A stretch of DNA of 64,000 nucleotides from Hippasteria phrygiana (GCA_037893225.1 JAZGUH010000771.1:62001-126000), one strand, 5' to 3'; counted from the first letter of the stretch, positions 45,401-58,494 are shown. The notes: a model not told the origin generated them from the sequence alone. Program-made: numbers and translations.

Positions 45401-48400
45401 GTTTTAAAATCCTCTAAATTTTCGGGAATTTTCTGAGATGTTGGAAATCTCGTAAAATTCTTGTTCACATGAGTCTTTGTTTGTCCCCCCCCCCCCCCAT
45501 CTCCCAGCAGAATCAAGCAATCAAGTTAAAAAAGTTACCCTTTTTCTATTTGTAATATCACGATGAGCATATGATTTTAAGAAGTCTCAGAATCGATTAC
45601 CGGCACAAATAATCTTGACTGCATTAAATAACTGAAATGCCTCCGAGATATAAAACGGAATTAGGCGGAGGATATAATGCCAGACCTATACATCGCAGCA
45701 AAGTGACGATTGGTGTTTTGGATATCGCGCATGAGCATCTGCCGATGACAGAATGATTCCTTTCCGAGTCCATGGCGTGTACTTTTTTGCGCTCGGGAGT
45801 AATCATATACGCCGTAGCCATGGCTTCTGCGGATTGGATAGATCACGGTTGCTCAGCCCCAAATCAATGCTGAACAAATTAAAAGACTACCCCGGGTACA
45901 CAGGGTTTACTCCTTGCAATTTGATTGTAGCGGGGCGGCTAGGGCAAATACAGATTGCATGCCAGCCCAGGCGAAGCAAGAATCAATATTCGAGGTGTCG
46001 TGGCGTACTTCTATGGGTGCCCAGACTTCAATACATCAAGGGGCCTGAACACTATGCAAATACGCTGCACTGCACACAGATCTGATGCCCAATCTTTACA
46101 GTTATCATATCTTGCAGTGTTTTCCATGGCTGCCGGTAGCCTTAAAGTACAATAAAACGGAAGCGAGTCCACAGAAAAGCTGATTCCCCTTGTATTGTTG
46201 CTCAGGCCTGTTTCCCAAGAGTAATCCGAGCACTCAAGATATCTCTGAAATAAACATGACAAAGTTGGCACAGACCTTACTTTTGGCATGGGCATTATGA
46301 TTAACTGCCAAGTTTGCACTTAATTTGCATAACCACGCCCCAGTGTTAATTAATTAAGACAAGCTAGACAAACATGCGGTCTGGGTCTGCATGCTATAGA
46401 TGTCTGATACGCTGTGAAGTTGGTAGTTATTTTGCATAACCACGCCCCGTGTTTGAACAGGCCCAACAATTCCATCAACAGGCGGATCCCCGGTCTACTT
46501 CTGTCTTCACTTTCACTTTTCCGATCTCATCTGATCTGCCGATGTACGACCCCCTGGTTATGTGATATAGCACCAGTGTACAAACCACTAATGCATCACC
46601 TCAACGCCTGCACACAAAATCTTTAATCTCCCAAATTTTTCAGTGGCAAAACGGGGGGGGGGGGGGGGGGGGGGGGAAGGAGAGCACTAAATTCCATGGG
46701 GAAATTTCATTTAAATTCAATCAAATTTCATCCCGAATCCCCAACTGACAGGCAGGATTTTGGAAACAACCAACGCATTTCCCGCTGGGCGCTGGGGAGC
46801 AAATTTCGCCCGAGGCCCTATCGCTCTAAAGGCATCAACTTTTGACATTTTTTCCCCTGCAAGTCTTCTCCAGTCACTGCACCGGGGACAGCTCTCCCCG
46901 CCTCAACGGTGAACCGTAATATAGATGAGAAATTATAGGTCCACTCACCCGCCACACAGCTTGCACTAATATTAATACATTTCCTGTGTGGGGGCACGGC
47001 CTGCCTGTCAACTGCACTCAGTTCCTTTTCCTCGATGATCGAGTCGGAGACAATGCCAAGAGAGCCCTCTGGAGACAAGAGTAGGCCACTCGAACAACAG
47101 CCACAAAGTGACCCACCATCCCCCAAACACATACATACGGGTGCACCACACTAAATAAACTCCCATTGACCTTAGTGTAAAATCCACTAACTTCACAGCG
47201 AAAAAATCCTTATACAGGAGTCTCTCAGTTATTAGGGCACTACTGAAAATTATAGTTTGAATCTTAATCTGTCAAATTCTTTTCAATTTTTGGTAGGGTA
47301 GCCGTTTGGAATTTTTGCTAATTGTCCCCAAAGATTACCACCCCTAAAAATGTGGTTTTCCCAAACCGGCTGGCTGCCATTTTTCATGCAGCATCCCTCC
47401 ACTTGCCAAGCCAAATAGGACCAATTTAAAGCCAAAAATTATCAAGTCTGCACAAAAGTTGAAGCACAGAACCCCCAGGTTATGATAGCTGATCATAATT
47501 ACACAATCTATCAATTGCATGACCCCCCAAAATGTATTATTCAAAAAAAGTTGTGGGTTTACAATTTATGCTAATCAGCTTGGCGCAGCCATTTTTAGCC
47601 TATTTAGTGTGGTGCACTCCTACACACTCCACTCTGGTACAGGTAACCTCTTCCGATCCCCATCATGATTTGATTCATGTAACATTCATGTAACATATTA
47701 ATAGTATGGGGGGGGGGGGGGGGGGGGCATGAATCAACCTTGGACCTACACAATAAAAAATCTACATGTAATTCCACAGTTACAATTACTTGTTTATTTT
47801 CTATAATTAGTGGTTACCGTGAACACACAATTTGTTAGAAAAGCAGAAACCTTGACTGAGCTGCATAGTGGATAAGGGATGATTGTTGAAGGCTACAAAT
47901 GCATGAGTTGGCTCCTTGGGATTACGTTCGCCTGCCAAATACACATTGCACCATATTATGGTTATTCATAGTTAATGCATCTGCATGCAATCTACATAAA
48001 GAGCAGACCATGACCATATAAAAAAAAAAAATGAAATAAAAATTCCGCACTGACTTAAAGGTATTGTCCACATATTCCTTGAGGTGTAATAAATCCAGAA
48101 AATTCCAGAAATTTATACCAATCAACAGCATTAAACATGAGAATTTTGATGATTTCTATAACGTGACACCCCCAAAAAATAATTCAGTAAAACGTCTCTA
48201 GCTCATGCAACCAAATCTGCTTGCATCATACTTATGCAATGTGCTGTCCAAAAACTGAACGATTCTTCATAAATCATTTGTACAAAGTTGATCACAATGT
48301 TATTATCATTTTAACTTACATATGCAACCTTATTAAAAATTATACTTATGCTAAACTTCAAATCATCAAAAATAATCATCTGCAAGTTGTGGAGATTAGA

Positions 48401-48595
48401 ATTTTTGTGGGGGGGGGGGGGGGAATTAAAATTTGTTGACTCAAAATTCAGCCTTTGCATATGCTTGGCATTTTATTCCATAGAAATAAGTTAAATTTGA
48501 GGAAATTAATGTAAATTATTTTCATAAAAGTGGCAGCAAATTTCAGCTAAACTTCTCAGAGGCCAGACCTCATCTACCCCCATAGGTACACTCAA
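42421..48595. other. Upstream DNA without a recognised gene
   Basis: No coding exon could be recognised. It holds several G/C homopolymers (44887, 45084, 45485, 46653, 47708 and 48408 regions), CpG-rich patches near 43650-43870, and non-repetitive stretches such as 46800-47150 that could be regulatory. Confidence 0.4.
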
Positions 48596-48780
48596 GTGTG
48601 TAAATACCGGCAATCGCGGACCTCCCATTGTCCCTCTTTTGTTTATACTTCAACTTCTTCGGAAGGCCTCCCATATGTTTTGTACACGATTTTCAATGGT
48701 GGACGTTCGGTCAAACGTGGACCCTTTGTCTACGCCCTAACCCTTTTGTCCCTAGTCCACGATTGCCGGTATTTACACAC
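48596..48780. mobile_element. TIR MITE
   Basis: Left GTGTGTAAATACCGGCAATC and right GATTGCCGGTATTTACACAC are perfect 20-bp inverted repeats, extending further with one mismatch (GCGGAC and GTCCAC). The 185-bp unit is non-coding. Confidence 0.85.
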
Positions 48781-49684
48781 TCACATTTATGTTCCATACC
48801 TAGTGTGGTAACTGTGTGGACATTCCTTTGTTTTCATGTAGTTAAGAAAAATTGAGACAAAAGCTGATTTTACTCGCACTGTGAATGCTCTTTTAACACA
48901 AATTTTTGATCGTGATCCCCTTAAGTATTCCCCTTTATTTTGCGACAGATAACTAACCCCAAATTGACTCTAAAGCTGTTTGTCAGAGAGGGGAAACCTT
49001 GTATGGACGTGGGCAAGTCCACTTAAGGTTGAGTCTTCCTTAAGGTTGAGTCTTCATAGAAATGAAGGGGGAAAAAATTAACAGAACCCGGATGTCTAAA
49101 ACAATTCCTCTTTTTAGACTCGCGCTACAAAAGCAACACATTTGTATTGTTGTTCTTTTTTGCAAATAGAGAAGGCACAAATTGTGCTGGTATGTTGGCC
49201 ATCATTTTTCCTATTAAATTGGAAATGAACCCATGCATGACAGCTTAAGATCAAACCATTAATTTTCAAATGGCATTTTTGTTTTGTTTCGTGAAGCTAT
49301 CTTTGATGGCTTCATATGACAACTCTAAGTGCACCTGCCATTTACGACAGGCAAAATTGCAGGGTATGTTTCGGATGAACTGTGCATGTGGGCGTGCACG
49401 TGTGCCACAGCACTTGATAATTTATACAGTTTAGCTCTGGAAACACAAACAGCCAACATGTACAGGGTTATTCATCCATGTCAGCATTGGCTTTTTCCCC
49501 CAGAGAACTAGAAATACATGTTTTAAGGGCTCGTATACAATTCAAATATTTTCCCCACTTTGTATTGGTCTCAACTTGGGTTCTTTTAAATACACTTTAC
49601 AACCTTCATTTTCATAATTGTCTAGATACTATCACTTTACGAGACTAGAATCTTCCATACCTTTCATTAATACAGGCATGATAT

Positions 49685-50400
49685 AGCTTTGGTAATGTTC
49701 CAAAACCAAATTGGTTAGCTTCAACATGAAAACTAATACTGTTTGTAAAGGATGGTACCAGTACCAATCCTCCTGAAGACCTCCTGAAGACCTCCAAAAA
49801 TGCTGCAGCTTATTTAGATTTCAAATCGAAACAAGCCCATGTGAATGTGCACAGAATTGCTGTCAAAACGGAACTGTTTGTCACTATTCTCTTGTGACTC
49901 GGATGATGGAGTGAGTTTCAGGGCTGTAGTCGAGTCCATCACAAGTCCATCACAAGTCCATCACAAGTCCATCACAAGTCCATCACAAGTCCATCACAAG
50001 TCCATCGCAAGTCCATCGCAAGTCCATCGCAAGTCCATCGCAAGTCCATCGCAAGTCCATCGCAAGTCCATCGCAAGTCCATCGCAAGTCCATGCAAGTC
50101 CATCACAAGCCCTCCAGTCCTAATTCCAATCACAAGCTATTCAAATGAGCTTTGACAAAGGTATTCCTTTGTCATTGTTTATCCAGTTAGTTGTGACTGG
50201 CTTTATGAAAGGACTTGTGACTGGACTTGCGAAAGGACTTGTGACTGGACTCGCAGGGACTCGACTACAGCTCTGGCGAGTTTGAACTTTCAAGTCTATT
50301 TCATATATATGTTGAATCACACAAAGTCCGAACACTGCCTGCAACTATATTGTCAGCTCTGCCAATGCTATATCATGCCTTTAAGCTTTAACTATAGACA
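49685..50400. repeat. Dispersed repeat, copy 1 (interrupted by a hAT MITE)
   Basis: Blocks such as AGCTTTGGTAATG, CCAATCCTCCTGA, CCTCCAAAAA, TCTCTTGTGACTCGGATGATG-like and TGCCTGCAAC recur in the same order at 58495-59100. This copy is split by the hAT MITE at 49919-50275. Confidence 0.65.
49919..50275. mobile_element. hAT MITE with 11-bp tandem-repeat left arm
   Basis: Starts CAGGGCTGTAGTCGAGTCC and ends GGACTCGACTACAGCTCTG. Target duplications GTGAGTTT and GCGAGTTT differ at one base. The left arm contains about fifteen copies of the 11-mer AAGTCCATCAC or AAGTCCATCGC. The right arm carries a few complementary units, so array length differs greatly between arms. The middle matches 29819-30042. 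Confidence 0.9.
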
Positions 50401-50929
50401 TATAGAAGGATAGCTCTTCTCATCCAGAATCACGCAAACGTTTCTGGTCTTTTTTTCGGTGGGAGTTTGGGAGAATCATAATGGGGAACTCTAACCATAT
50501 GAAGTAAAATTACTCAACCTTTAATCTCCCAAAACTGAATTTAGAGGCTTGGTGTTGACCTTATGGCCAAGACTGTCCAACCCCCCCCCCCCCCCCCCCC
50601 CCCACAGTATCATTCATTTTATGAAGCAGGCTCCGATATATGTATGCATGCACACTTTATGCACCGAGCACACCAGCCAATCACAGCCATTATAAAGTAA
50701 TTTTTCAGCAGGATCGTGATAAAAGCTGTTGACTGGTCAATAGATGTCAGGTGACCAAGCAGATTGCATCAAAGAACATGGCGCCATCCACGAAGCGGAC
50801 GCCATGTTTTCCTTATGCTGAGCCAAAGGCACAATAGTAGACGCCCGTTGATTGGTCAAAATCTGGAGATCAGGATGGGGTGGTCTTGGATAATTAATCA
50901 CAGAATCTGCACACATATATCAGATGTTC

Positions 50930-51840
50930 GCTATCGTTGGTGCTACCCGAGTTTGATGGCTGATTCTGGTGCTATCTGAGTGTGATAGTTGACTCTGGTG
51001 CTAGATATCTAAGTGGGCTGACTGGCTCTTGGTGTTCTGGAGGAGTAGCTGGATCTTGATGTTATTTGATCATGTTCATTGACTCTTTAGAGTTATTTAA
51101 GTGAAGTCATTGACTGGCTATTATCCAGCTAGGATACCTAGAGCTCTTTGGGACTTTGATGCTATCTGAGGCTGCTGACTTGAGCCTTGGTGCTATCTAG
51201 GTGGGTTTACTAGCCAGCACATGGCATTATTCCAGTAGGTTGGCAGGCACTAAGGCTACCGGGGAGGGGGCGGAGGTATTCTGCAGAGTTGTAATGGTTC
51301 GAGTTCATGACTCGACTTGAGTCCGACTCGAGTCACAATTTTTGGTGACTCGACTTGACTCGAGTCCCGATGGGTAAATGACTCAACTCGACTCGAGTCA
51401 CTGCAAGCAAATGACTCGACTTGACTCAAGTCTCTCACCAGAAGACTTGACTCGACTTGACTCGACTCGACTCACAAAATTCAGTGACTCGTTACAACTC
51501 TGGTATTCTGATTAAGCTGCTGCTATCTTTGAGTTGGTGAAATGTTCTCAAAGTTGGCTGATTCTAGTGCTATCTGAATGGAACTGTTGCCTCTTTTTGT
51601 TGGTGTTATCCTGGTGGAACGGATGGTACTATAGTGCTATCTGAGTGGGAAGAGTTAAGTCTTGGTGCTTCTGGGATGGGCTTAATAGCTTGCCTTAGTG
51701 CTATTCAAGTGGGTTTGCAGGCTATAGGTACTACCCGTGTGGATAGGATGACAAAGTTGGTACTATCTTTGTTCAGTACGGTATATTAGCTGGTTCGTCA
51801 GTGCCATGTGGTTAGCTGGCTCGTGGTGCTATCCGAGTTG
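50930..51840. repeat. Degenerate minisatellite split by a hAT MITE
   Basis: Variants of a roughly 40-45-bp unit built on GGTGCTATCTGAGTGG and TGACTCTTGGTGCTA recur across the stretch with many changes. The MITE at 51284-51502 lies within it. Confidence 0.65.
51284..51502. mobile_element. hAT MITE rich in ACTCGACTTG repeats, perfect 8-bp target duplication
   Basis: Starts CAGAGTTGTAA and ends TTACAACTCTG. It is flanked by GTATTCTG at 51276-51283 and 51503-51510. The interior is a patchwork of GACTCGA, CTTGACT and GACTCGAGTCA units on both strands. It splits a degenerate minisatellite. Confidence 0.9.
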
Positions 51841-52732
51841 CTTCTGCAAACAAATGCAAACAAAACGAAAAGAAAAAAAGGTTATTGTTGATTGCAAAAA
51901 AATAGTGAAAGATATAACATCTGAATACTTTTCTGTTTGATACTTTGCCTAATCCAATCTCTATAACAAAAGTTGATACATCCATATCCTTGCATTTATT
52001 TCTACATGAGAAACCCACTTATCTCAGACAGTATGCACGACCTTACAAATTAACTGACAGGCTTTGGGGCAGATACTATCAGATTGTCTAGAAAAAGAAC
52101 AAGATAGAGGCCTTTGGCCAATTCACAAATTAGATGCGTGATTATCATATCAGTCACCTTGCTGCGGAAGTACAGAACCGAACAAATATTTGTTATGACG
52201 AGGGTTTCAGCCGGCTGAGCATATATGTAAGTTGATAGGCCCACTTGATATCAAACAGAAAGGTGAGCTCGTCCTGGTAGTATTTTCACCCCTCTTCAGT
52301 TGTTTAAAGAAGTGCGCAGAGGGGAGTCTTCAAAGGATATCCGATGCCAAAATATCAATAGAACATTTGCATGCAGCAAGCAGACAAAGGAGCAATGACA
52401 AGACAATCTTCAGAAACAGGCAAAGTACAAAATGTGACTCAATATTCTCATCTGGGTTGGATGCTGCGAGTATGGGAGGACCTCAGGGCCTGATCCAGAC
52501 CAAGGGCGAGATTTGAGGAAAAATGAAAAAAAATCCAAGAAACATTCGGAGGCATCTGAATTTAATTTATTTACCATGATATTTTAAACTGTTTATAAAT
52601 TAATTTCACTTATTTTTTGTATTGTAAATCTAAATTGTTAGTAAATCATTTATTTTGTGTACATTTTAAAAATATTGTACTTCTATTTTAATTCAGCCTC
52701 CAGGGCTGCGAGAGGAGAGTTAATACACCAGA

Positions 52733-53341
52733 AATAATACGGTACGGTGTTTGTGGACAAACACAGGGCTGTTTCGTTTATTGTGTACAATTTTGTGATT
52801 GAAATGAAATTTCAAAATAAAAAAATAAATAAAAAAATTTGCCGATGATGTCATCATGACGTCACTTCGGCTTCTGCATGCTGGTGGCAGATGACCTACC
52901 CACCAATTTTCATGACGATCGGACCTATCCTTATATGTGTTTTTAAAAAGCACATTTTTGATGACGTCATCATGACGTCACACATTTTTTTCCCTTTTAG
53001 GGCATATCTTTGAGACATACCAAAGCTATAACAAAAAGAATTTTGAAAATATCTTGTTTTGTTCGCCAGATATATTTAAAAGAATGTTACGATTTTAAAA
53101 TTTCAAAAATTCATAAAAAATCATGTGATGACGTCATCATGACGTAAAAGTTTGGCATACATTCTGAGCAGTTGGTCTAAGTGTCTGCCAAGTTTAAAGG
53201 CAATCGGCAGCATAAAAGTAGCAAAAAAACAAAAAAAAACAAAAAAAAGCAAAACCAAAAAAACAAAACAAATCTTAACGAAAACAAAGGCTGTCTCGGA
53301 AAAGTTTCCGAAACGGCCAATAATAATACGGCATCGAGTTA
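52733..53341 (-). mobile_element. Single-unit relative of the CRE-rich repeat, flanked by a 10-bp direct repeat
   Basis: Read on the minus strand, it has the GGAAACTTTTCC hairpin and TTTTCGTTAAGAT near the right edge. It then has a GCAGACACTTAGACCAACTG-like head, paired TGACGTCA sites, one monomer-like block and the GTGTTTGT-ACAAACAC hairpin near 52748. AATAATACGG occurs at both borders (52733-52742 and 53332-53341). Confidence 0.7.
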
Positions 53342-53636
53342 AAAATGCGTATTAAAGGAAACTGCATTTTCTATCAAACAATACGGTTCAAAATTCCAAA
53401 AATAGGTTCATCAGATTTAAAAGAAGACTGTTTCAGGTCGCAGAGGTCATTTTGGAATGTGATTAAAAACCAAATCTTCCAGAAATCTAGAAGACGTCTC
53501 ATCCAAAATCCTGAAACCAGGACAAAATCTGAAGAAATCTCACCCCTGCCAGACATTGGAAGCCAAGAGTTGACAGTGTACAATATGGGGAGGGGGCGGG
53601 GTGTGTTGCTCTAAACTGTGACAGATACAATTACCT

Positions 53637-53812
53637 ACAGGAGAACTTTGCTATAACGAAGACCACTATACCGAACATTTGGCTATAACATACATACTTT
53701 TTGGGGACCCAAATTGTTGTTTTCAGTACATACCATTATTTAAGAATGACCACTAGACTGAATTTTGTGTGTGTGGATCCCTTGATGTTGTTTCTAAAGG
53801 TGTTCTACTGTG
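53637..53812. mobile_element. pogo-like short MITE, copy 2
   Basis: It begins TACAGGAGAACTTTGCTATA and ends GGTGTTCTACTGTGTA. It shares a central ACATTTGGCTATA and TACATACC with the copy at 10042-10218 and belongs to the same TA-targeted family. Confidence 0.6.
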
Positions 53813-54914
53813 TACATAAAACCGACAGTGGAGATCCTTTGGTAAGCTCAAAACATGAAGAGGCCACAAGGTGTGTCTAAGTGCGATCATGTGATGGGGA
53901 GGCAGTGTTTTCCAGGACGTCATCTGACCCTGGGTAAATATGCTGCGCTCCCAGCAAGAACTGGATGGGGGGGGGGGGGGGGTGGTTGCTAACATCCTCC
54001 AGTGCACTTGCCATTAATGGCAGATTCCGCCTTCGGGTGCCACATGAAACATAAATAAATTGCAGGCATTTACTAAACTTGAATAAATTAACTCAACGGA
54101 TTATATCTGTGAAACAAAAATACAATGTAAAAACATTTCTTTGAAGAGCCAGATTTCATCTACAAAACACATAAAACCCTTCTGAAAACCACAAACCCCA
54201 TCAAAGTGTCAAATTTAAAAGAATAAAAAAATCATAAAAATAAGCTGTGCAGGTACATCTCCAGAAACGTCAAACAACATCCCTAATCCACAAACACACA
54301 CATAACAGGGGATGTAATGACTCAAGATAATTAATGAAATAATCCTTCAGATTGAAAGGTCTAACTACACTGAGATATTTATCATTCATGACAAAGAATA
54401 ACCTATGGTGTACACACTCAGATGAAATTTGTCACTTTGTTTTCGATGACTGTACACATATTTCCAGTCAAAAAAAAATCATAACCAGAGAATTTCTTTT
54501 GCAGAATTGTCTAATTGAAATTTTTTTTTATGCTCTGAATATGATTCAATGGGGAAAACATACCAGCAATACTTATTCAAGTATTTAATGACGTGTTTTG
54601 CTCAACACACCTGACATTTCAACTGCATGGTTGACATTTCTTATGTCAACTACAAATGCCAGCAGATCTGCATCATCAATACTACGAACAAATAAAATGA
54701 GAGCCTTGCAACAAAAATATTGGTTGAACTTTTGGTTGAGGGCCAGCATGTTTGGTTTTGCTCAGGAAACAGAATTTGAGTTTTGCTTTTTATAAAATGG
54801 ACAGAGCGCAGCTATATCTTCAGAAGAAAAAAAACCTGGCTTAAACAATCAGGGACAGTTCGGTTAAAAATGTGAAATCACAGGAAACATATTTAACTTG
54901 CAGACCAGAGACAG

Positions 54915-55114
54915 TTACGTATCTCATTGGAACTCCTTGCCTAGTACGTGTTTTCCTCCATTATATGATCTAGCCTGTTTTAAGAGGAATATCAATTCCT
55001 ACTTCCAGCTTTCCTGATTCTCCCCCCACCTATATTTTTTCTTCTTCTAGCCCTTAGCCTAGAGTGGCTTTTATAGCCTTGCTTGGGGCGATTTTGCATT
55101 AAAAACAAAATCTC
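54915..55114 (+). mobile_element. LINE 3'-end fragment, same family as 23690-26589
   Basis: This 200-bp segment follows the last 190 bp of the LINE at 23.7-26.6 kb, with shared blocks TGATCT-CCTGTTT-AAGAGGAAT, GAGTGGCTTTT and TTGGGGCGAT-TTGCATTAAAAA. It is a severely 5'-truncated insertion, typical of target-primed reverse transcription. Confidence 0.8.
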
Positions 55115-55649
55115 AAGTAAAATCATCATGAACCATGTATGTATTCTATAATATGGATGTAAATAAAATTAGTGTTTGAACATGCGGCAAAGAAATTCAA
55201 TGGCCCCCACCCAAAAAAATAAATCAAAAAAGAAATTGTGCCCCCCCTCCCCCCTAAAAAATAAAGCACGGTAAACTCCACGGTTGAAAAAATAAATCCA
55301 TATCCCTGCATTCAAAACAAGAACAACTCAACAAATGTATAAATAAGGAGTGTTTACATTGAACACATGCAAAACAAAGTCTGCCAATTTTGAGAGAGAT
55401 TGAGATCAGAAGGGCTCAACTTCAGGGCGAAAGAGGGAAATGTTATCTAAAATGTAAATCCGATGTAAACTAGCCTGGAATCTTCCCAACAGACGGCCGG
55501 CCATCAAGCAAACAGAATCAGCTCACAACAAGGAGACTAAATCTGCATTGCTGCCCAAGAGGCCTTAAGGTCCAAGCGTTGAGGGTTCATCACTATACAA
55601 GGATTGGCCTACCTATGGGTAATTACTTCGGGAAAAAATACCACCCACC

Positions 55650-56640
55650 ACTATACCCCAATCCATCAGCGCACACACATCAGCACGCCATTATTGTGTA
55701 ATATTTCACGGCCGGGGATGAATATTCCGGCAAAGTGCGCGATTGATCCGCCGTTCCATTTCGAGTGGTCATTATGGCGGCGTATCGCGTGCCCGTACAC
55801 AGGCGGCGTGGGAAATCCGACCCTAAGTCAACACTGGACGAGAGGGCCGGGTACAAAGAGTGTGGATTGCGATTGCTTCCGATATTCACCGCCGCTATGC
55901 AAATGCATCGGGCGAATACAGATGAGCAGGAACGGCATCAAAGCGGGGGTGTGGCTTTCAGTTTGCTGCGTGGCATTTCTTGACTCTTGGCAAAACCCAG
56001 ACCCCGGTGCTCAGTAATCATTAATAGTTTTGTACTCGAGATGATGAGTTTGTTCCCTGCAAACAAGCCGTGCATGGCTGACAAAGCGATGCTTTTAATT
56101 CATCAACACTTGGCTATTAATCTCGAGATATTCTGCCCTGTTATAACTCATCTTTTCAATCACTACACATGCGAGACATCCACTAGTGAGGCATTTATTA
56201 AAAAATGAACATGGTTGCCACTTAGCACTAGTATGTTCATTATTTCAGCTCCTTTTAGAGGCCGCAAAAATGAGTGCTCGGCAAACAGTCCCTGACAGAC
56301 GGTTTGGAGTACCATAATGTACATCCACAGAGAACATTAATCACAGAGGGGTACTGTAAGGCACCATGCATTAACGAGCTACACCATTACCAGTGACTAA
56401 CACGGTGGGGCGGCTATTTATTACGTTACACCATTTTTCTCGGCCCGCTGAGAGCATTCCCCGGTTGGCATGGCGATAGGCTGGCTGGAAATAATGATGG
56501 ATTCACCTCGCATTGACAGGAAATTAATCATGGTAACATTCTGCCTGGATGGGGATGAAATTCTATTTTTAGGCAAACACATTAAACATGTGATGGATGA
56601 GGATTCGTAGGGAGTTACACTCGTTGTGATGCGCACTATG
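55650..56640. promoter_or_regulatory. Candidate upstream conserved noncoding DNA
   Basis: About 1 kb of non-repetitive DNA, CpG-rich at the left and homeodomain-like (TTAATCATGG, ATTAATGGC) at the right, about 14 kb upstream of the Groucho/TLE start. Open frames here look accidental. A regulatory role is only inferred. Confidence 0.2.
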
Positions 56641-57199
56641 TTTTGCATTAGATTGTTCAGTACAAATTGCCCCTATTCAAAAAAGTATCCAACCACATGT
56701 TCTCCAAACCGTGCATTTCCATCACAGAAGTCTGAGATAATGTAATTTGTGATTAGAACTCAAATTACTACATAAACTACATTACTGCATAAATATCAAA
56801 TTACCAAAGGAAACAAAACCAAAAAATATAGCTAAAATGTAAAACAAAATATAGCTAAAATGAAAAGGTTGAAAATAAATTTGGAGGAAAAAAAAAAATC
56901 ACACCCCACATTCATTCGAGGGTGTCAAAATATTAATATATTTTCACACCCAAAAGTTTCCTGTGATAAATGATTCATACGTTGATTTGTCGGCCTGTCA
57001 ATCAACCAAGCAGACAGAGCCCTTCTTTAATAATCAATGGGCTTCCATCGCCATCCACAGGACACTAGACCCAGCCAATGTTCCAACAGCCCTCATGAAT
57101 ATTCAGCCCGTGCACCAGAGAGAACTCAGGGGACCCAACACCTCATGTGCCAACACCTTACTCATAAATCTCCGGCGAGTATTGGATGGTGGTGGTGGT

Positions 57200-57229
<30 letters not shown>
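57200..57229. repeat. 30-base G homopolymer
   Basis: The longest of many G/C tracts in the window. Others of 18-24 bases are at 46653-46676, 50581-50603, 47708-47727, 30546-30564, 44887-44905, 45084-45101 and 35607-35624. Glycine-rich open frames across them are artefacts. Confidence 0.95.
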
Positions 57230-57230
<1 letters not shown>

Positions 57231-58494
57231 AGGAGACTTGAACTGTCTCAGTCACCTTGATTCATTTCATGGGGAACCTGCCCCAACTGACGCATCCTCT
57301 TTTCTGTGTTAATCGGCCAAGCAAAGCAAAGCAAACGTATGCGGGACTGTTCAGATCGACTGACATGAGGCCGGTCATAACCTCTCACGGCAGAACAATG
57401 CTGATGAATTTTCTTCCATAGGGGTTTGTACACTCATCAATCTGGATTTGGATCTTTGAAAACAATGGTTACGCCAGCGCTCAGTTGAAGAGGGAGGGTT
57501 AGTTGCACCATAGACCAAAGACTTCAAACTCACCCTTTCCCTCAATTAGCAAAACATTTCTTTTTACATGACAACAGAACTGAAATAAGTTAAAACCTGC
57601 ATGGATAGAAGGCCAACCTTCTGGAAATTTTCTTTTATCCAAATTTAGGTCCTATATAGAACTGCAATTTAGACATCAGACATCAGGCCTGTGTAACTGT
57701 GTAATATACACTTTCCTTGCCAGAAGATTTGAAATTCTCATCTGATCATTGGTGCCTTGCCAAACACTCTGTACAAACAAGCACTGGCCATGTTAACATA
57801 TATACACAATGATGCATTTGATGGTTATAACATGGAGAAACTCCATGGTTATAACAGCTGCAAATGAATTTAGCCACCATGTACTGACCGAGCACCCTAA
57901 ACAAGTGGACTCAATATCACAAAAGAGGTGGGGGGAATTTTTTTTAAAGATCAGCGTTGAATGTTTTCCGAGGACTTACAAGAGAGAGACAAAGCCATCC
58001 TATCCCGTTTTCCCCCTTAACTTACAAGATGCTGCAAGCTTGGTGTATTCATCCATCTTCCTCAGGCCACATGAATTATGCATTTGCCTTGGCTAGATCA
58101 TGAATATTTATGATTGGATCCAACCCTAGACTGGGCTATACGGCACAGAGCCAGCAAGAGAGATCTGAATATTGCAGTGCATGCATCTGTGATGCCAATC
58201 AATAATGAAACCTTGATTTCCCACCAGCAGTACAGACTGTCTGGTCACCGTTCCACTAAAATGCTCTCGTATGATGACATCGGCATGCACGGACAGCGCT
58301 GCCAACCCAGACGTGAACAGCCCTAACATTTTCACATCACCTTTTAATAAAAATAAAAAAACAACAAACAACTGAAATACCTTATGGACGTTTTCACACG
58401 GGTGATTGGAATAAAAGGAATTGGAAATTTCAAGCTGTTGATTTTGGCTTTTGGAGTGTTCAGTGAGCATGAGGTTCTACATACACAATATTCT

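Noticed and set aside
49930..50100. Regular short repeats that might suggest a CRISPR array
   Set aside because: The 11-bp units are contiguous with no spacers and lie inside a hAT MITE in animal DNA.
55604..56017. 137-codon open frame
   Set aside because: Overlapping frames on both strands are equally open because the region is CpG-rich; no domain is recognisable.
57037..57312. Open frames rich in glycine and tryptophan across the G tract
   Set aside because: Homopolymer artefact; flanking residues resemble no known protein.
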